Of a stretch of DNA of 64,000 nt, positions 1 through 9,072 are shown in pieces. Made by a program: the position numbers and the translations under genes. Origin of the DNA: Variovorax brevis (lineage in GTDB: Bacteria > Pseudomonadota > Gammaproteobacteria > Burkholderiales > Burkholderiaceae_C); assembly GCF_030317105.1 (NCBI RefSeq), contig NZ_JASZYG010000002.1, positions 744,001 through 808,000 on the forward strand, in the 5' to 3' direction. The notes under the pieces are model-generated. The model did no database searches. It worked only from the letters and a program-made list of their open reading frames with translations, and had not been told where the DNA came from. Position 1 is the first letter of the stretch. The number at the start of each line of letters is the position of its first letter.

Positions 1-1
1 C

Positions 2-607
2 CTTGCTTCGTTGGTCATGCCCACCCGGCAGGAAGAGGAATCCGAAGATCCCTTCGGCGTGCTCGACATCGAAGGTGTCGATGCCCGACCGCGAATCGAT
101 GCGCTCCAAGGGCTCCTCGGCGACGCACCTGCACCGGCGGCTGCGCCCGTTGCACGGCCTGCGTTGCAGGTTGTGCAAAGCCCGCCGCGCCCCAAGCCGT
201 CCAGCTCCCTGTTTGACGAACTGCACGATGAATTCGTGCGCGTGGTTCGCGATCCCACGCAGCTGGCCGGACGCACGGATTGGGAAGGCTTTCTTTCATC
301 CGACGGCGAGCAGGCCCCGACGCTGGATGAGCTCAGCGAGCAGGCCGAATCCTTCCCCTTGTTGCGCGACATTCTCCTGCCGCGCGAAGGCATCGATCGC
401 GTCATCGAAGACTTCGATCCACTGGGTACGCCAGACCTGATGGAGCCCGAGAAATCAGAAGACGTGTTGCATCTCTTCGCACCGGACATCGCCGGCACGG
501 CCCGCACACACGTGCCAAGCCTGACGCGCCAGGAGCATCACGCACTCTCGCCGGACAGCCATGTGCGCATCGGCACGCGTGTGCGCAATACGGACGAAGA
601 CGAATGA
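2..607 (+). CDS. tagK: T6SS-associated protein, TagK-like (5' end outside window)
   Basis: The frame is open to the left edge of the window, so the N-terminus is missing; a TTG at 11 is only an internal possibility. About 200 residues remain. They show a Pro/Ala-rich linker, an acidic helical region (SLFDELHDEF, near residue 70) and a conserved-looking C-terminal part with LLRDILLPREGID and LTRQEHHALSPDSHVRIG. I associate this C-terminal pattern with TagK accessory proteins of Burkholderiales type VI clusters, whose biochemical role is poorly known. The name rests mainly on position directly before tagJ-tssE-tssF-tssG-tssA. An N-terminal FHA domain, if present, would lie outside the window. 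Confidence 0.5.
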   Translation, partial: LASLVMPTRQEEESEDPFGVLDIEGVDARPRIDALQGLLGDAPAPAAAPVARPALQVVQSPPRPKPSSSLFDELHDEFVRVVRDPTQLAGRTDWEGFLSSDGEQAPTLDELSEQAESFPLLRDILLPREGIDRVIEDFDPLGTPDLMEPEKSEDVLHLFAPDIAGTARTHVPSLTRQEHHALSPDSHVRIGTRVRNTDEDE

Positions 608-644
608 ACATTCCAGTTGGCCTACAAACCATCCGATCCCATCC

Positions 645-1526
645 ATGACGACAACGCCCAGTTCCGCCCTTCGACACGAAAGCGCGCAATCCTTTCGCCA
701 GTGGTCGCAGGCCCGTTCGCTCGCCGACAACCTGAGTCGCGTGGAAGCCGACGTCCGCATGCGCCCGCAAGACGCCCAGATGCGTTGGCTGCTGTTCGAA
801 CTGCTGTGCGTGCTGGGGCAGTGGGAACGGGCACTCAAGCAGTTGCAAACCTGGGCTGAGCTCTCCAAAGAGGGAGTGGACAGCACGGCCCATGTCATGC
901 GCGGCCTGATCCGCGCTGAGCATGCGCGTGTGGAGGTTCTTGCCGGCCGCGCCGAGGTCTTGACCGTTTCTGCATCAGAGACACCGGTGCCGGCATGGAT
1001 GGCGGGCCTGTCCCAAGCCCTGCGTGTGGCCGCGGGGGAGCTTCACGCCGGCAACGAAGACTTGCAGGCCAGCGAGGCCAGCGACGCCGCACGCGAGGCC
1101 GCGCTGGCGCAGGCGCCCGACACGCCCGGCTCCTGCGACCACCTGGGCGCCTTTTCATGGATCACGGATTCGGACACACGCATCGGGCCGGTCTGCGAGG
1201 TGATCCTCATTGGCGCCTACCGATGGCTGCCGTTTTGCGACATGCGCTCCATCACCAAGGCGCCGCCTCAGCGCCTGCTCGACCTCGTCTGGAGCCAGGT
1301 CGATATCGAACTGCGCGACGGAACGCCGCTGAAGGGCTACATGCCGATGCGATACCCCGTGCATGCGGGCGAGCGCGACGCGCTGCTGATGGCGCGCGAA
1401 ACCGTTTGGACCGAATGCGGTCGCACCGGCGTTCATGCCCGCGGCCAGAAGATGTGGATGACCGACGCGGGCGACGTTTCGCTGCTCGATCTGCGTCACT
1501 GCGAGTTCCTCCATGACGCAGGATGA
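645..1526 (+). CDS. tagJ: Type VI secretion accessory protein TagJ (ImpE family)
   Basis: A 293-residue ImpE-family protein. The N-terminal half is helical and TPR-like (residues about 15-90, with LLFELLCVLGQWERALKQL). The C-terminal half carries the ImpE pattern ending in LRHCEFLHDAG. TagJ proteins are cytoplasmic and, where studied, bind the sheath subunit TssB. ATG 645 was chosen because the longer in-frame start at 561 lies inside the upstream gene and the family signature begins after 645. The 3' end overlaps tssE by 14 nt, so the two are translated together. The assignment is secure from sequence and context. Confidence 0.85.
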   Translation: MTTTPSSALRHESAQSFRQWSQARSLADNLSRVEADVRMRPQDAQMRWLLFELLCVLGQWERALKQLQTWAELSKEGVDSTAHVMRGLIRAEHARVEVLAGRAEVLTVSASETPVPAWMAGLSQALRVAAGELHAGNEDLQASEASDAAREAALAQAPDTPGSCDHLGAFSWITDSDTRIGPVCEVILIGAYRWLPFCDMRSITKAPPQRLLDLVWSQVDIELRDGTPLKGYMPMRYPVHAGERDALLMARETVWTECGRTGVHARGQKMWMTDAGDVSLLDLRHCEFLHDAG

Positions 1527-2118
1527 CCCGCAAGAATCGCATCTGAGGCGCGGGGCACATCCCGGCGTTCGCGCGCACCGGGTCGGTCACGCCGCGCCGG
1601 CTCGCGCCAATGCGCAGTTGATGCCAACGCTGTTTGATCGCCTTCGCGACGACGCACCCAGCCGCACCACCGAGGCGCCTTCGGAATACGCCGTCACGCA
1701 AAGCCAGATGCGCGACATCGTGCAGCGCGACCTGGCGTTCCTGCTCAACACCACGAATGCCGAAGACCTGATCGACCGTGTGCGCTACGCCGAGGCCGCG
1801 TCGTCCACCATCAACTTCGGCGTGCCGCCACTGGCGGGAAGCTATTTGTCGGAGCGCAAGTGGGCGGACATCGAACGCATCATCCGCCGCGCCGTCACAG
1901 ACTTCGAACCGCGCCTCATTCCCGAAACAGTGACGGTGTTGCCGCTCATGAAAGAAGGCGCGAGCGAGGAATACAACGTCCTGCTCTTCGAGATCCGCGC
2001 CATGATCAATCTCAAGCCTTATCCGCTGGAGCTCACGGTGCAAAGCTCGGTCGACCTGGAGACCAATCGCATGCACGTCTCTCGCGCATCGCAGGGCTCG
2101 ACACGGGCCATCCGCTAA
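1513..2118 (+). CDS. tssE: Type VI secretion baseplate subunit TssE (gp25-like)
   Basis: A 201-residue protein with the gp25-like baseplate fold. LFDRL near residue 40, INFGVPPLAG near 98 and the C-terminal LLFEIRAMINLKPYPLEL are typical of TssE. TssE belongs to the cytoplasmic baseplate wedge with TssF, TssG and TssK. The start at 1513 overlaps tagJ; the first 36 residues are low in complexity (His/Arg/Ala-rich) and ATG 1621 (MPTLFDRL) is a credible alternative that gives a more usual length. It is followed by tssF after 9 nt. Confidence 0.87.
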   Translation: MTQDDPQESHLRRGAHPGVRAHRVGHAAPARANAQLMPTLFDRLRDDAPSRTTEAPSEYAVTQSQMRDIVQRDLAFLLNTTNAEDLIDRVRYAEAASSTINFGVPPLAGSYLSERKWADIERIIRRAVTDFEPRLIPETVTVLPLMKEGASEEYNVLLFEIRAMINLKPYPLELTVQSSVDLETNRMHVSRASQGSTRAIR

Positions 2119-2127
2119 GAGAATTAA

Positions 2128-4008
2128 ATGGATCCGCAACTCCTCGACTACTACAACAGGGAACTGGTCTACATGCGCGAGGCGGCCGGCGAATTCGCCG
2201 CGTCCCATCCCAAGATCGCGCGCCGATTGGGCATGCATGGGGTCGAGGTGGCCGACCCCTACGTGGAGCGGCTCATCGAATCCTTCAGCTTCATGTCGGC
2301 GCGCATGCAGATCAAGCTGGACGCGGAGTTTCCGCGCTTCACGCAGCGCCTGCTGGAAGTTCTTTATCCCAACTACCTGAGCCCGACGCCCTCGATGGCG
2401 GTGGCGCAGTTGCATCCCAGCGTGAAAGAGGGCGACTTCACACGTGGCTTTGTCGTGCCGCGCAACACGGCTTTTCATGCGCGCGTGCCGGCGGGCGAAG
2501 AAACGCCCTGCGAATTTCGTTCGAGCCAGGACGTGACGCTGTGGCCGATCGAGATCGTTGACGCCAAGCTCACTGGCGCGCCGCCGGACATCCCCGGCCT
2601 CGAGCGCTACGTGCCCGCGCACGTGCAGGTGACGGGCGCGCTGCGCCTGCGGCTGCGCATGGTCGGCGAGCTCAACTTCAGCGCGCTCGTGGGGCTGGAC
2701 CGGTTGCCGGTCTACCTGCGCGGCAATGAGCAGGTTGCGTCGCACCTCTTCGAACTGCTGCACACCTCGGCCGTGGCGACCTTCACCGGCGAGCCGGGCC
2801 ATCTGATGAACCGGCCGCACGTCGTCACTGAGGGCGCGCTGGTCCATGAAGGCCTTGAGCCGGGGCAGGGCCTGCTGCCGCTGGAATGGAACACCTTCCA
2901 CGGCCACAACCTGCTGCACGAATACTTTGCTTGCCCCGAGCGCTTCTATTTCTTCTCGCTCACCCAGCTGGCGCCCGGGCTTTCGCGCATCCAGGGCAAG
3001 GAAGCCGAAGTGCTGGTGCTGCTGACCAAGCCGCCCGGGCACCTGGGCGGCCTGGTCGACGTGAACCAGTTCGCGTTGTTCTGCACGCCGGTGGTCAATC
3101 TCTTCGAGCGCCGCACCGACCGCATCGAGCTCAACGCGGCGCAACCTGAATTCCATCTGGTGCCAGACCGTTCCCGGCCACTGGATTTCGAGGTGTATTC
3201 GGTCAAGGGCATCGTCGGCCAGCAGGCGCAGACGACAGCGGCGATGGAGTTCCGCCCGCTCTACCAGACGCTCAATGAAGACGAGGGCAACTACGGGCGC
3301 TATTTCTCGGTGCGACGCGAGCCGCGGCTGGCCTCCGACACGTCCCGCAAGTACGGCACGCGTACGCCCTATGTCGGCACCGAGGTCTTCCTGTCGCTGG
3401 TCGATCAGCTCGACGCGCCGTACTCGCAGGACATCCGCTACCTGTCCGTCAAGGCGCTGCTGACCAACCGGGACCTGCCTTGCCTCGTGCCGCGCAACGG
3501 TCGCTCCGACCTCGCCGTGGCCGATTCGATTCCGGTGGCTTCGGTGGGCCTGATCCGGCCGCCGAGCACGCCCAAGTCGCCTTTTGCGCAGCGCGAGATC
3601 GCATGGCGGCTCATTCGCCAGCTGGGCTTCAATCATCTTCCGCTGGCCGACATGCCGCACCGTGAAGGCGCCCAGGCACTGCGCGACATGCTGCGCCTCT
3701 TCGTCTCCGTGGACAACGAAGTGCAGAACCGGCAGATCGAAAGCCTGGTGGGCTCGCGCATCGAGCCGGTGACGCGGCGCTTGCCGGGTGCGGGCCCCTT
3801 GATCTACGGCCGCGGGGTGCAATGCACCCTGAGCGTGGACGAAGAAGGCTTCTCCGGCACGAGCCCCTATCTGTTCGGCCTGGTGCTGGAGCACTACCTT
3901 GCGAAGCATGTGAGCATCAACGTGTTCACGCAGACCACGCTCGAATCGATGCAGCGCGGAACGGTGGCGCGATGGCCGGTGCGCATGGGCGGTCGGGGCA
4001 TCGTTTGA
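2128..4008 (+). CDS. tssF: Type VI secretion baseplate subunit TssF (ImpG/VasA)
   Basis: A 626-residue TssF, normal length for the family. The N-terminus LLDYYNRELVYMREAAGEF, followed by HPKIARRLG, is the standard family opening. The middle contains ARMQIKLDAEFPRFTQRLLE, and the C-terminal domain ends near LEHYLAKHVSINVFTQT. TssF forms the baseplate wedge with TssE and TssG. A modest ribosome site (AAGAGA) precedes ATG 2128. The stop shares its last base with the first base of the tssG start (TGATG), implying tightly coupled synthesis of the two wedge proteins. Confidence 0.93.
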   Translation: MDPQLLDYYNRELVYMREAAGEFAASHPKIARRLGMHGVEVADPYVERLIESFSFMSARMQIKLDAEFPRFTQRLLEVLYPNYLSPTPSMAVAQLHPSVKEGDFTRGFVVPRNTAFHARVPAGEETPCEFRSSQDVTLWPIEIVDAKLTGAPPDIPGLERYVPAHVQVTGALRLRLRMVGELNFSALVGLDRLPVYLRGNEQVASHLFELLHTSAVATFTGEPGHLMNRPHVVTEGALVHEGLEPGQGLLPLEWNTFHGHNLLHEYFACPERFYFFSLTQLAPGLSRIQGKEAEVLVLLTKPPGHLGGLVDVNQFALFCTPVVNLFERRTDRIELNAAQPEFHLVPDRSRPLDFEVYSVKGIVGQQAQTTAAMEFRPLYQTLNEDEGNYGRYFSVRREPRLASDTSRKYGTRTPYVGTEVFLSLVDQLDAPYSQDIRYLSVKALLTNRDLPCLVPRNGRSDLAVADSIPVASVGLIRPPSTPKSPFAQREIAWRLIRQLGFNHLPLADMPHREGAQALRDMLRLFVSVDNEVQNRQIESLVGSRIEPVTRRLPGAGPLIYGRGVQCTLSVDEEGFSGTSPYLFGLVLEHYLAKHVSINVFTQTTLESMQRGTVARWPVRMGGRGIV

Positions 4009-5150
4009 TGCGGCGCGACACTGATTCAGGGTTGCTTGGTCTTCAGGAGCTGTTTGCGCGTCTGCGTGCGGCGCCGTGGAAGTTCGGCTTCACCGCTCTC
4101 ATGCGGCGCATCGGTGCCGTGCATTCGCAACTGCCCGCCATTGGCCTCGCGAGCCGGCCGCAGCAGGAGCCATTCAGGCTGGGACAGAGCGCCGCGCTGA
4201 CCTTTGCGCCGCGCGAAATTGCCGAAGTGGTGTTGCCGGGCGAGTCGCAACAGGTGCGTGCGCCCGGCGAAGCACCGCCGCGCGGGGGCAACAACCCCGC
4301 GCATCCGATGGTTCGCGTCTACGGATTGGGGCTGCTCGGGCCCAATGGCGCCTTGCCGCTGCATTACAGCGAGCTGGTGCGCGAGCGCACCGAGAACCAC
4401 AACGACAGCACGCTCGCGGATTTTCTGGACGTGTTCCATCACCGCTACCTCACGCACATGCACCGGGCGTGGGCGCAAAGCCAGGCGGCTGCAGGGCTTG
4501 ACCGCGCCGACGAGGAAACCTTCAGCCGCTACGTTGCGCGACTCACGGGACACGATCCGCTGGAGATCCGGCAATCGGCGCTGCCTGCGCATGCGCGCCT
4601 TGCGGCGTCGACACACCTGAGCCGCGAATCACGCAATCCCGATGGCCTAGCCAACACGCTCGCCCGATTCTTCGCCGTGCCGGTGCAGCTCCAGGAATTC
4701 GTCATGCACTGGATCCGCATCGACGAGGAAGACCAAAGCCACCTCGGCAAGGCGCGCACGTCCAGCATCATGGGCGTGGGCGCGATTGCCGGCGAGGTCG
4801 TGGCGGACCGGCAGAACAAGTTCCGCCTCGTCCTCGGCCCCTTGACCCTGCAGCAATACCTGCGCTTCACGCCGCAGGGGCAGGACCTGCCGCTGCTTGT
4901 CGAATGGGTCCGAGGCTTCGTCGGCTACGAGTTCGTGTGGGAAGTGGAACTGCGCGTGCGCAACGACAGCGCGCCGCCCGCCCGGCTGGAAGACAAGGAA
5001 AAGCTTGGATGGTCGACTTGGCTCGGCGAGGCCGCTGGCGGCGCCCAGGCGACGCGGCGGCCGTCGGGCGCGCCCGCTGTGGACTACGCAGTCGGCATGG
5101 TCTTCGAGCCTGAACAGTACATCGGCACACGCGCAATCCCCATTCACTGA
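4008..5150 (+). CDS. tssG: Type VI secretion baseplate subunit TssG (ImpH/VasB)
   Basis: A 380-residue TssG. The start ATG 4008 overlaps the tssF stop by one base; a longer open frame from 3822 runs inside tssF and is not used. The family opening is visible as LQELFARLRAAPWKFGFTAL with RIGAVH after it. HPMVRVYGLGLLGPNGALPLHYSE (split here for length: residues about 101-124) and the 'FLDVFHHRYL' segment are typical. It bridges TssF and TssE in the wedge. Confidence 0.92.
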   Translation: MRRDTDSGLLGLQELFARLRAAPWKFGFTALMRRIGAVHSQLPAIGLASRPQQEPFRLGQSAALTFAPREIAEVVLPGESQQVRAPGEAPPRGGNNPAHPMVRVYGLGLLGPNGALPLHYSELVRERTENHNDSTLADFLDVFHHRYLTHMHRAWAQSQAAAGLDRADEETFSRYVARLTGHDPLEIRQSALPAHARLAASTHLSRESRNPDGLANTLARFFAVPVQLQEFVMHWIRIDEEDQSHLGKARTSSIMGVGAIAGEVVADRQNKFRLVLGPLTLQQYLRFTPQGQDLPLLVEWVRGFVGYEFVWEVELRVRNDSAPPARLEDKEKLGWSTWLGEAAGGAQATRRPSGAPAVDYAVGMVFEPEQYIGTRAIPIH

Positions 5151-5173
5151 GTTAGTTCGAACCCTGGCAATTC

Positions 5174-6247
5174 ATGACCCAATTGACCCATGCCCCCATC
5201 GCGGCAAGCGCTGGCGTTCCGGAATGCCCAACGCCGGACTGGCTGATGCCCATCAACGCGCAGGCGCCCTGCGGCATCAGCCTGGAATACGACGCTGAAT
5301 TTGCCGTGCTCCTGTCGCGCATGACGCCACGCGGCGAAGCACAGTACGGCGGCTTTGTCGACGCACCCGAAGGGCCCAACTGGGCAGAGATCGAGCGCGA
5401 CTGCCGCCGCTTGATGCTGCGAACCAAGGACATCAACCTGCTCGTGTGGCTTTGCCGTGCGCGCACGCGGCTGGCCCATGCGGCGGGTCTGGCGCAGGTC
5501 CTCCAGATGATCGCGACGACGTTGCACACGTGGCCTGAAGCGGTCCATCCACAGCTGATGGTCGATGGCGAGCTTGATCCGGCGGTGCGTGCCAATGCGC
5601 TGGCCGCGCTGGTGGATCCCGACGGCCTGTTGGCCGATGTGCGCGAGATCGTGATTGCCACGCACACGGGTGTGCGGCTGAGCGTTCGCGACGTGGAGCG
5701 CGCCTTTGCGATTCCCAGAAGCGCGGACGCTTTGGGGGCCGACGCAGTAACGCAGCAACTCCAGGCACTTCGGGAAGCGGCTGCTGGCGATGCCAAGGCG
5801 ACGATCAACCTGCTGGCGCTCAGCGCACGCAAGGCGCACGACATCGCGGCGTGGTGCAAGCGGTACCTGGCGGACGATGCGCCTTCGCTTCAAGCGCTTC
5901 TCAGAATCCTGGATCACTTCGCCGAGCCTGCGCCGGAGCCTGACCTGCTGCAAGAACGCGCCGAGGGATTGGCCGGGCAGGGCGCTCATGCCGAAGAGCC
6001 TTGGCACGGGGCAACGCCCCGCGCCGGCAGCAAGCCTGCCACGCGCGCCCAGGTTCTCGTCAGCATTCGCCAGGCGCGCGAATGGTTCGAAGCCCATGAG
6101 CCCAGCAGCCCGGTGGCCGTGCTGCTCCTGCAGGCCGAGCGGATGGTGGGCAAACGCTTTTCCCAGATCGCCGATTCCATTCCCCTGGACCTGCTCAGGA
6201 AGTGGGATTCCGAAGAGTCGGACGGTGCCTCGGGAGAGCCATCGTGA
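5174..6247 (+). CDS. tssA: Type VI secretion protein TssA (ImpA N-terminal domain)
   Basis: A 357-residue TssA. The ImpA N-terminal domain spans about residues 24-150, with the diagnostic PINAQAPCGISLEYDAEF and later RTKDINLLVWLCRA. The C-terminal segment, about 295-345, carries the TssA pattern SIRQAREWFEAHEPSSPVAV. TssA caps or primes sheath and tube assembly at the baseplate; which class this one belongs to cannot be settled from sequence alone. It lies 23 nt after tssG, and its TGA overlaps the GTG of the next gene (GTGA), so the downstream membrane protein is probably co-translated. Confidence 0.9.
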   Translation: MTQLTHAPIAASAGVPECPTPDWLMPINAQAPCGISLEYDAEFAVLLSRMTPRGEAQYGGFVDAPEGPNWAEIERDCRRLMLRTKDINLLVWLCRARTRLAHAAGLAQVLQMIATTLHTWPEAVHPQLMVDGELDPAVRANALAALVDPDGLLADVREIVIATHTGVRLSVRDVERAFAIPRSADALGADAVTQQLQALREAAAGDAKATINLLALSARKAHDIAAWCKRYLADDAPSLQALLRILDHFAEPAPEPDLLQERAEGLAGQGAHAEEPWHGATPRAGSKPATRAQVLVSIRQAREWFEAHEPSSPVAVLLLQAERMVGKRFSQIADSIPLDLLRKWDSEESDGASGEPS

Positions 6248-7215
6248 ATACGGAGTGGATGATCTTGTTGGCCTCCAGCCTCGCGCTGGGTGTCATCGGC
6301 GCTGCCGCAGGTGCATGGCTGGTCTTGCGCAAGGCACAGGGCCAATGGACCCTGCAGCTGGATGCCCAACTCACGGCCCAATCGCGCGCGCAGGATGCCG
6401 CGTTCCGCACCGCCATCGGCAGGTTGGGCGATGGCGAGGGCGCGCCTGGACACAAGGCGCACCCGGATGAGTTCGCCCGCCAACTGCTCGCCCTTCGCGC
6501 ATCGCAGCAGCAGATCGCTGAGACGGTTCAGGAAAGCTTGCGCGCGCATCTGGAGCATCAAACGCGGTTGCTCGCCGCGCAAGCCGAGCGCTTGATGGGG
6601 CAGGCGGAGCAGCGCAGTAAAGGCGTTGGCAAGGACATTGAACAGCAGGTGAGCCGACAACTCGGCCAGCAGCGCGAGGCAATCAGGCAGTCGCAGCAAG
6701 ATGGGCAGGCGCAAACCTTGGCGCACGTTGATCAGTCCTTGCAGGAGACGCTTCAGCGTGTCACGCAATGGGTCCAGCAGGCCATTCAGGTCGAGATCGA
6801 CTTTCTTGGCCAGCAGCAGGGCGATCGACTGGACGCGTTCCTTCGCGAACAGGCTCGCCTGCACGCCGAGCAACTGGAGCAGGCCGGTCGCCATGCGGGT
6901 GAACTGCGCAGGATGATCCAGCTGCTGACCCCGCCGCAGGTCAGGCGTGTGGGATCGTTTTCGCAACTGCCGGAAATTGGCGCGCCCGTTTCCCGGCCGT
7001 TCGAGCCAACGCCCACAGATGCGGTATCGGCACGCCCACCCGAGCTTCTGCACACGCCCTTGCCACGGCGAGAGCCCTTCGATGCGCCGGAGCACGTCGA
7101 GCGCGAACTCAGCGATGAGGAACTCGACGCCTTGCCGCCTGAACTGCCCACGCCGGACAAGCCGCGCAAGCGCATCCTGCCGGCGCCCCGCAAGCCGCCG
7201 TTGAGCAGCCTTTAG
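6244..7215 (+). CDS. Uncharacterised membrane-anchored coiled-coil protein at the end of the T6SS cluster
   Basis: I do not recognise a named family. The 323-residue product has one N-terminal membrane segment (about residues 6-28, MILLASSLALGVIGAAAGAW). A long Gln/Ala-rich region predicted as coiled coil follows (about 35-235), then a Pro-rich C-terminal tail ending in basic residues. GTG 6244 overlaps the tssA stop (GTGA); ATG 6259 is the alternative. The layout resembles the front half of RmuC, but the RmuC nuclease core is absent. Coupling to tssA suggests a secretion-related role, for instance anchoring or spacing, but that is inference only. Confidence 0.6.
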   Translation: MNTEWMILLASSLALGVIGAAAGAWLVLRKAQGQWTLQLDAQLTAQSRAQDAAFRTAIGRLGDGEGAPGHKAHPDEFARQLLALRASQQQIAETVQESLRAHLEHQTRLLAAQAERLMGQAEQRSKGVGKDIEQQVSRQLGQQREAIRQSQQDGQAQTLAHVDQSLQETLQRVTQWVQQAIQVEIDFLGQQQGDRLDAFLREQARLHAEQLEQAGRHAGELRRMIQLLTPPQVRRVGSFSQLPEIGAPVSRPFEPTPTDAVSARPPELLHTPLPRREPFDAPEHVERELSDEELDALPPELPTPDKPRKRILPAPRKPPLSSL

Positions 7216-7241
7216 GGCGCTGCCGCGACAAGTCGGGGAAA

Positions 7242-8324
7242 ATGCGGGGTGGCACGTCCGCCGCTCCCAATTTCCCCGTGACCGCTTCCAACGACATTTC
7301 ACCGCCTTTCGACGCCAGTCGCATTTCCGTCGCGCCCATGATGGATTGGACGGACCGCCACTGCCGTTACTTCCATCGCCTCCTGAGCCGCCGCACCCTG
7401 CTGTATACCGAAATGGTGACCACGGGCGCGCTCATCCACGGCGACGTGCCTCGGCATCTGCGCTTCGATGCGCAGGAGCATCCCGTCGCCCTTCAACTCG
7501 GCGGCAGCGAGCCGGTCGACCTGGCGCATTGCGCAAAGCTCGGCGAAGAGTGGGGCTACGACGAGATCAACCTCAACTGCGGATGCCCCAGCGAGCGCGT
7601 ACAGCGCGGTGCCTTTGGCGCCTGCCTGATGAACGAGGCGCCCCTCGTGGCCGATTGCGTCAAGGCGATGGTCGACGCGACGAGCGTGCCCGTCACGGTG
7701 AAGCATCGCATTGGCATCGACAAGATCGAGCGCTATGAGTTCGTGCGGGACTTTGTCGGCGCCGTGAGCGAAGCCGGTTGCACCACGTTCATCGTGCACG
7801 CGCGCAACGCGTGGCTCAAGGGCTTGTCGCCCAAGCAGAACCGCGAGGTGCCGCCCTTGCGCTACGAGGTAGTGCATCGGCTCAAGCATGAGTTCCCGCA
7901 TCTGCGCTTCTCGATCAATGGCGGCTTCGCGGCGAACGACGCCGTGCATCGGCAGTTGCGCCTTCTCGATGGCGTGATGATCGGGCGCGAGGCCTATCAC
8001 AACCCCTGGTGGCTGGCGGAGTGGGACAGCAGCTTCTTCGGCGAAGCGCCGCGCGAACTCACGCGTGAAGACGTCGAGGCGCAAATGTGCGACTACATGG
8101 CACGCGAGGCCGCCGAGCACGGCACCCCGTGGTCCAACATCGCGCGCCACATGCTGGGGCTTCGCAACGGGCTGCCCGGTGCCCGGCGCTGGCGGCAGGT
8201 GTGGAGCGACCACCGTCTGAAGGGGCTCCCGCCCCATGAAGTCATGGTGCAAGCCCACGCAACGCCGCAAGGCCGCGAGGGCGCGGACGCGCCCGATCAG
8301 GCGCTCGCCAGCCTGGCTTCGTAA
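7242..8324 (+). CDS. dusA: tRNA-dihydrouridine(20/20a) synthase DusA
   Basis: A FMN-dependent enzyme that reduces uridines 20 and 20a in the tRNA D-loop. The TIM-barrel opening SVAPMMDWTDRHCR and TEMVTTGALIHGD are DusA-type. NLNCGCPSERVQRGAFGACL carries the catalytic Cys region, and VKHRIGID and HARNAWLKGLSPKQNRE are further DusA signatures. ATG 7242 gives 360 residues; GTG 7278 (348 residues) is equally plausible because the extra N-terminus is unconserved in character. It is probably not part of the T6SS operon in function. A hairpin at 8344-8369 separates it from the convergent gntR gene. Confidence 0.93.
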   Translation: MRGGTSAAPNFPVTASNDISPPFDASRISVAPMMDWTDRHCRYFHRLLSRRTLLYTEMVTTGALIHGDVPRHLRFDAQEHPVALQLGGSEPVDLAHCAKLGEEWGYDEINLNCGCPSERVQRGAFGACLMNEAPLVADCVKAMVDATSVPVTVKHRIGIDKIERYEFVRDFVGAVSEAGCTTFIVHARNAWLKGLSPKQNREVPPLRYEVVHRLKHEFPHLRFSINGGFAANDAVHRQLRLLDGVMIGREAYHNPWWLAEWDSSFFGEAPRELTREDVEAQMCDYMAREAAEHGTPWSNIARHMLGLRNGLPGARRWRQVWSDHRLKGLPPHEVMVQAHATPQGREGADAPDQALASLAS

Positions 8325-8343
8325 GGAATTCGAGCAAGAAACA

Positions 8344-8369
8344 GTTGCCGCGCGGCGCCGTGCGGCAAC
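8344..8369. terminator. Hairpin between convergent dusA and gntR
   Basis: GTTGCCGCGC (8344-8353) pairs with GTGCGGCAAC (8360-8369) with one G-U pair and a 6-nt loop. There is no U-tract. It sits between two genes that end toward each other, so a shared terminator is the likely role. Confidence 0.5.
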
Positions 8370-8378
8370 CAGCCGATT

Positions 8379-9029
8379 TCAGTTGGCCGCTTCCAGCCCG
8401 TTGAGAAAGTGCTTCTGCATGCGTGCCATGGCATCGCCCGCATCGCGCGCCTTGATCGCGGCCATGAGCTCCCGGTGCTCGTGAAGCGACTCATCGATGC
8501 GGCCCGACTTCAGCAGCGAGTTGTGGCGGTTGAGCTTCATCACCTTTCGCAGGTCGGCGACCATCTGGTCGCGCCAGCGGTTGTCCGCCATGGCCAGCAG
8601 CCGCATGTGAAAGCGCTCGTTGATTGCAAAGAAGCGTCCGCGATCGACGTGGCCCGGCACCGCGGCTGCCTCCAGTTCGTCGTGCAGGGCTTCGAGTTCC
8701 GCCACTTGCGCATCGGTGGCGCGCTGGGCCACCACGCCGGCCGCATCGCTTTCCAGCAGGCTGAGCAGGTGGTAGACGTCGGCCAGGTCTTTTTCTGACA
8801 CCTCGGTCACATAGGCGCCGCGCCGCACCTTCATGGTCACCAGTCCTTCGGCGGCGAGAACCTTCAGCGCCTCGCGCAACGGCGTGCGGCTGATGCCGTA
8901 TTCCTCGGCCAGCTTGAGTTCGTCGATCCAGCTCCCCGGCTCGAGTTCGCGACTGAAGATGCGCTGGCGCAGCAGTTCGGCGACCTCTTCATAGAGGGCG
9001 CGCGGGGTCAAAGTGAGAGCAGCGGACAT
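8379..9029 (-). CDS. GntR-family regulator with FCD ligand domain
   Basis: A 216-residue FadR-type regulator. The N-terminal winged helix (about residues 10-75) shows the GntR pattern SWIDELKLAEEYGISRTPLR followed by EALKVLAAEGLV. The C-terminal FCD domain (about 85-205) shows the metal-site style helices with FHMRLLAMADN. It is transcribed away from the methylmalonyl-CoA mutase gene across a 132-bp gap containing an AT-rich palindrome, so it probably controls propionate/methylmalonate catabolism in response to an acid or CoA ester. Effector unknown. Confidence 0.88.
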   Translation of the reverse strand: MSAALTLTPRALYEEVAELLRQRIFSRELEPGSWIDELKLAEEYGISRTPLREALKVLAAEGLVTMKVRRGAYVTEVSEKDLADVYHLLSLLESDAAGVVAQRATDAQVAELEALHDELEAAAVPGHVDRGRFFAINERFHMRLLAMADNRWRDQMVADLRKVMKLNRHNSLLKSGRIDESLHEHRELMAAIKARDAGDAMARMQKHFLNGLEAAN

Positions 9030-9061
9030 AGACCCCGAATGTACCGCAATTTATTCTTTTA

Positions 9062-9072
9062 AATTAATAATT
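9062..9072. promoter_or_regulatory. AT-rich palindrome in the gntR/mutase divergent promoter
   Basis: AATTA-A-TAATT (9062-9072) is a perfect inverted repeat in a conspicuously AT-rich stretch (about 9050-9077) of an otherwise GC-rich window. It is 33 bp from the gntR start and 90 bp from the mutase start. It is a candidate operator for the adjacent GntR regulator, although it does not match the common TnGTnnnACnA FCD-type pattern. Confidence 0.35.

Noticed and set aside
1252..3909. An 885-codon open frame on the minus strand opposite the T6SS genes
   Set aside because: Composition (His/Arg/Gln/Leu-rich) is that of the antisense of high-GC coding DNA; it lies opposite well-recognised tagJ, tssE and tssF.
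6244..7215. RmuC DNA-recombination protein
   Set aside because: Only the anchor plus coiled-coil layout matches; the conserved RmuC nuclease core is absent.
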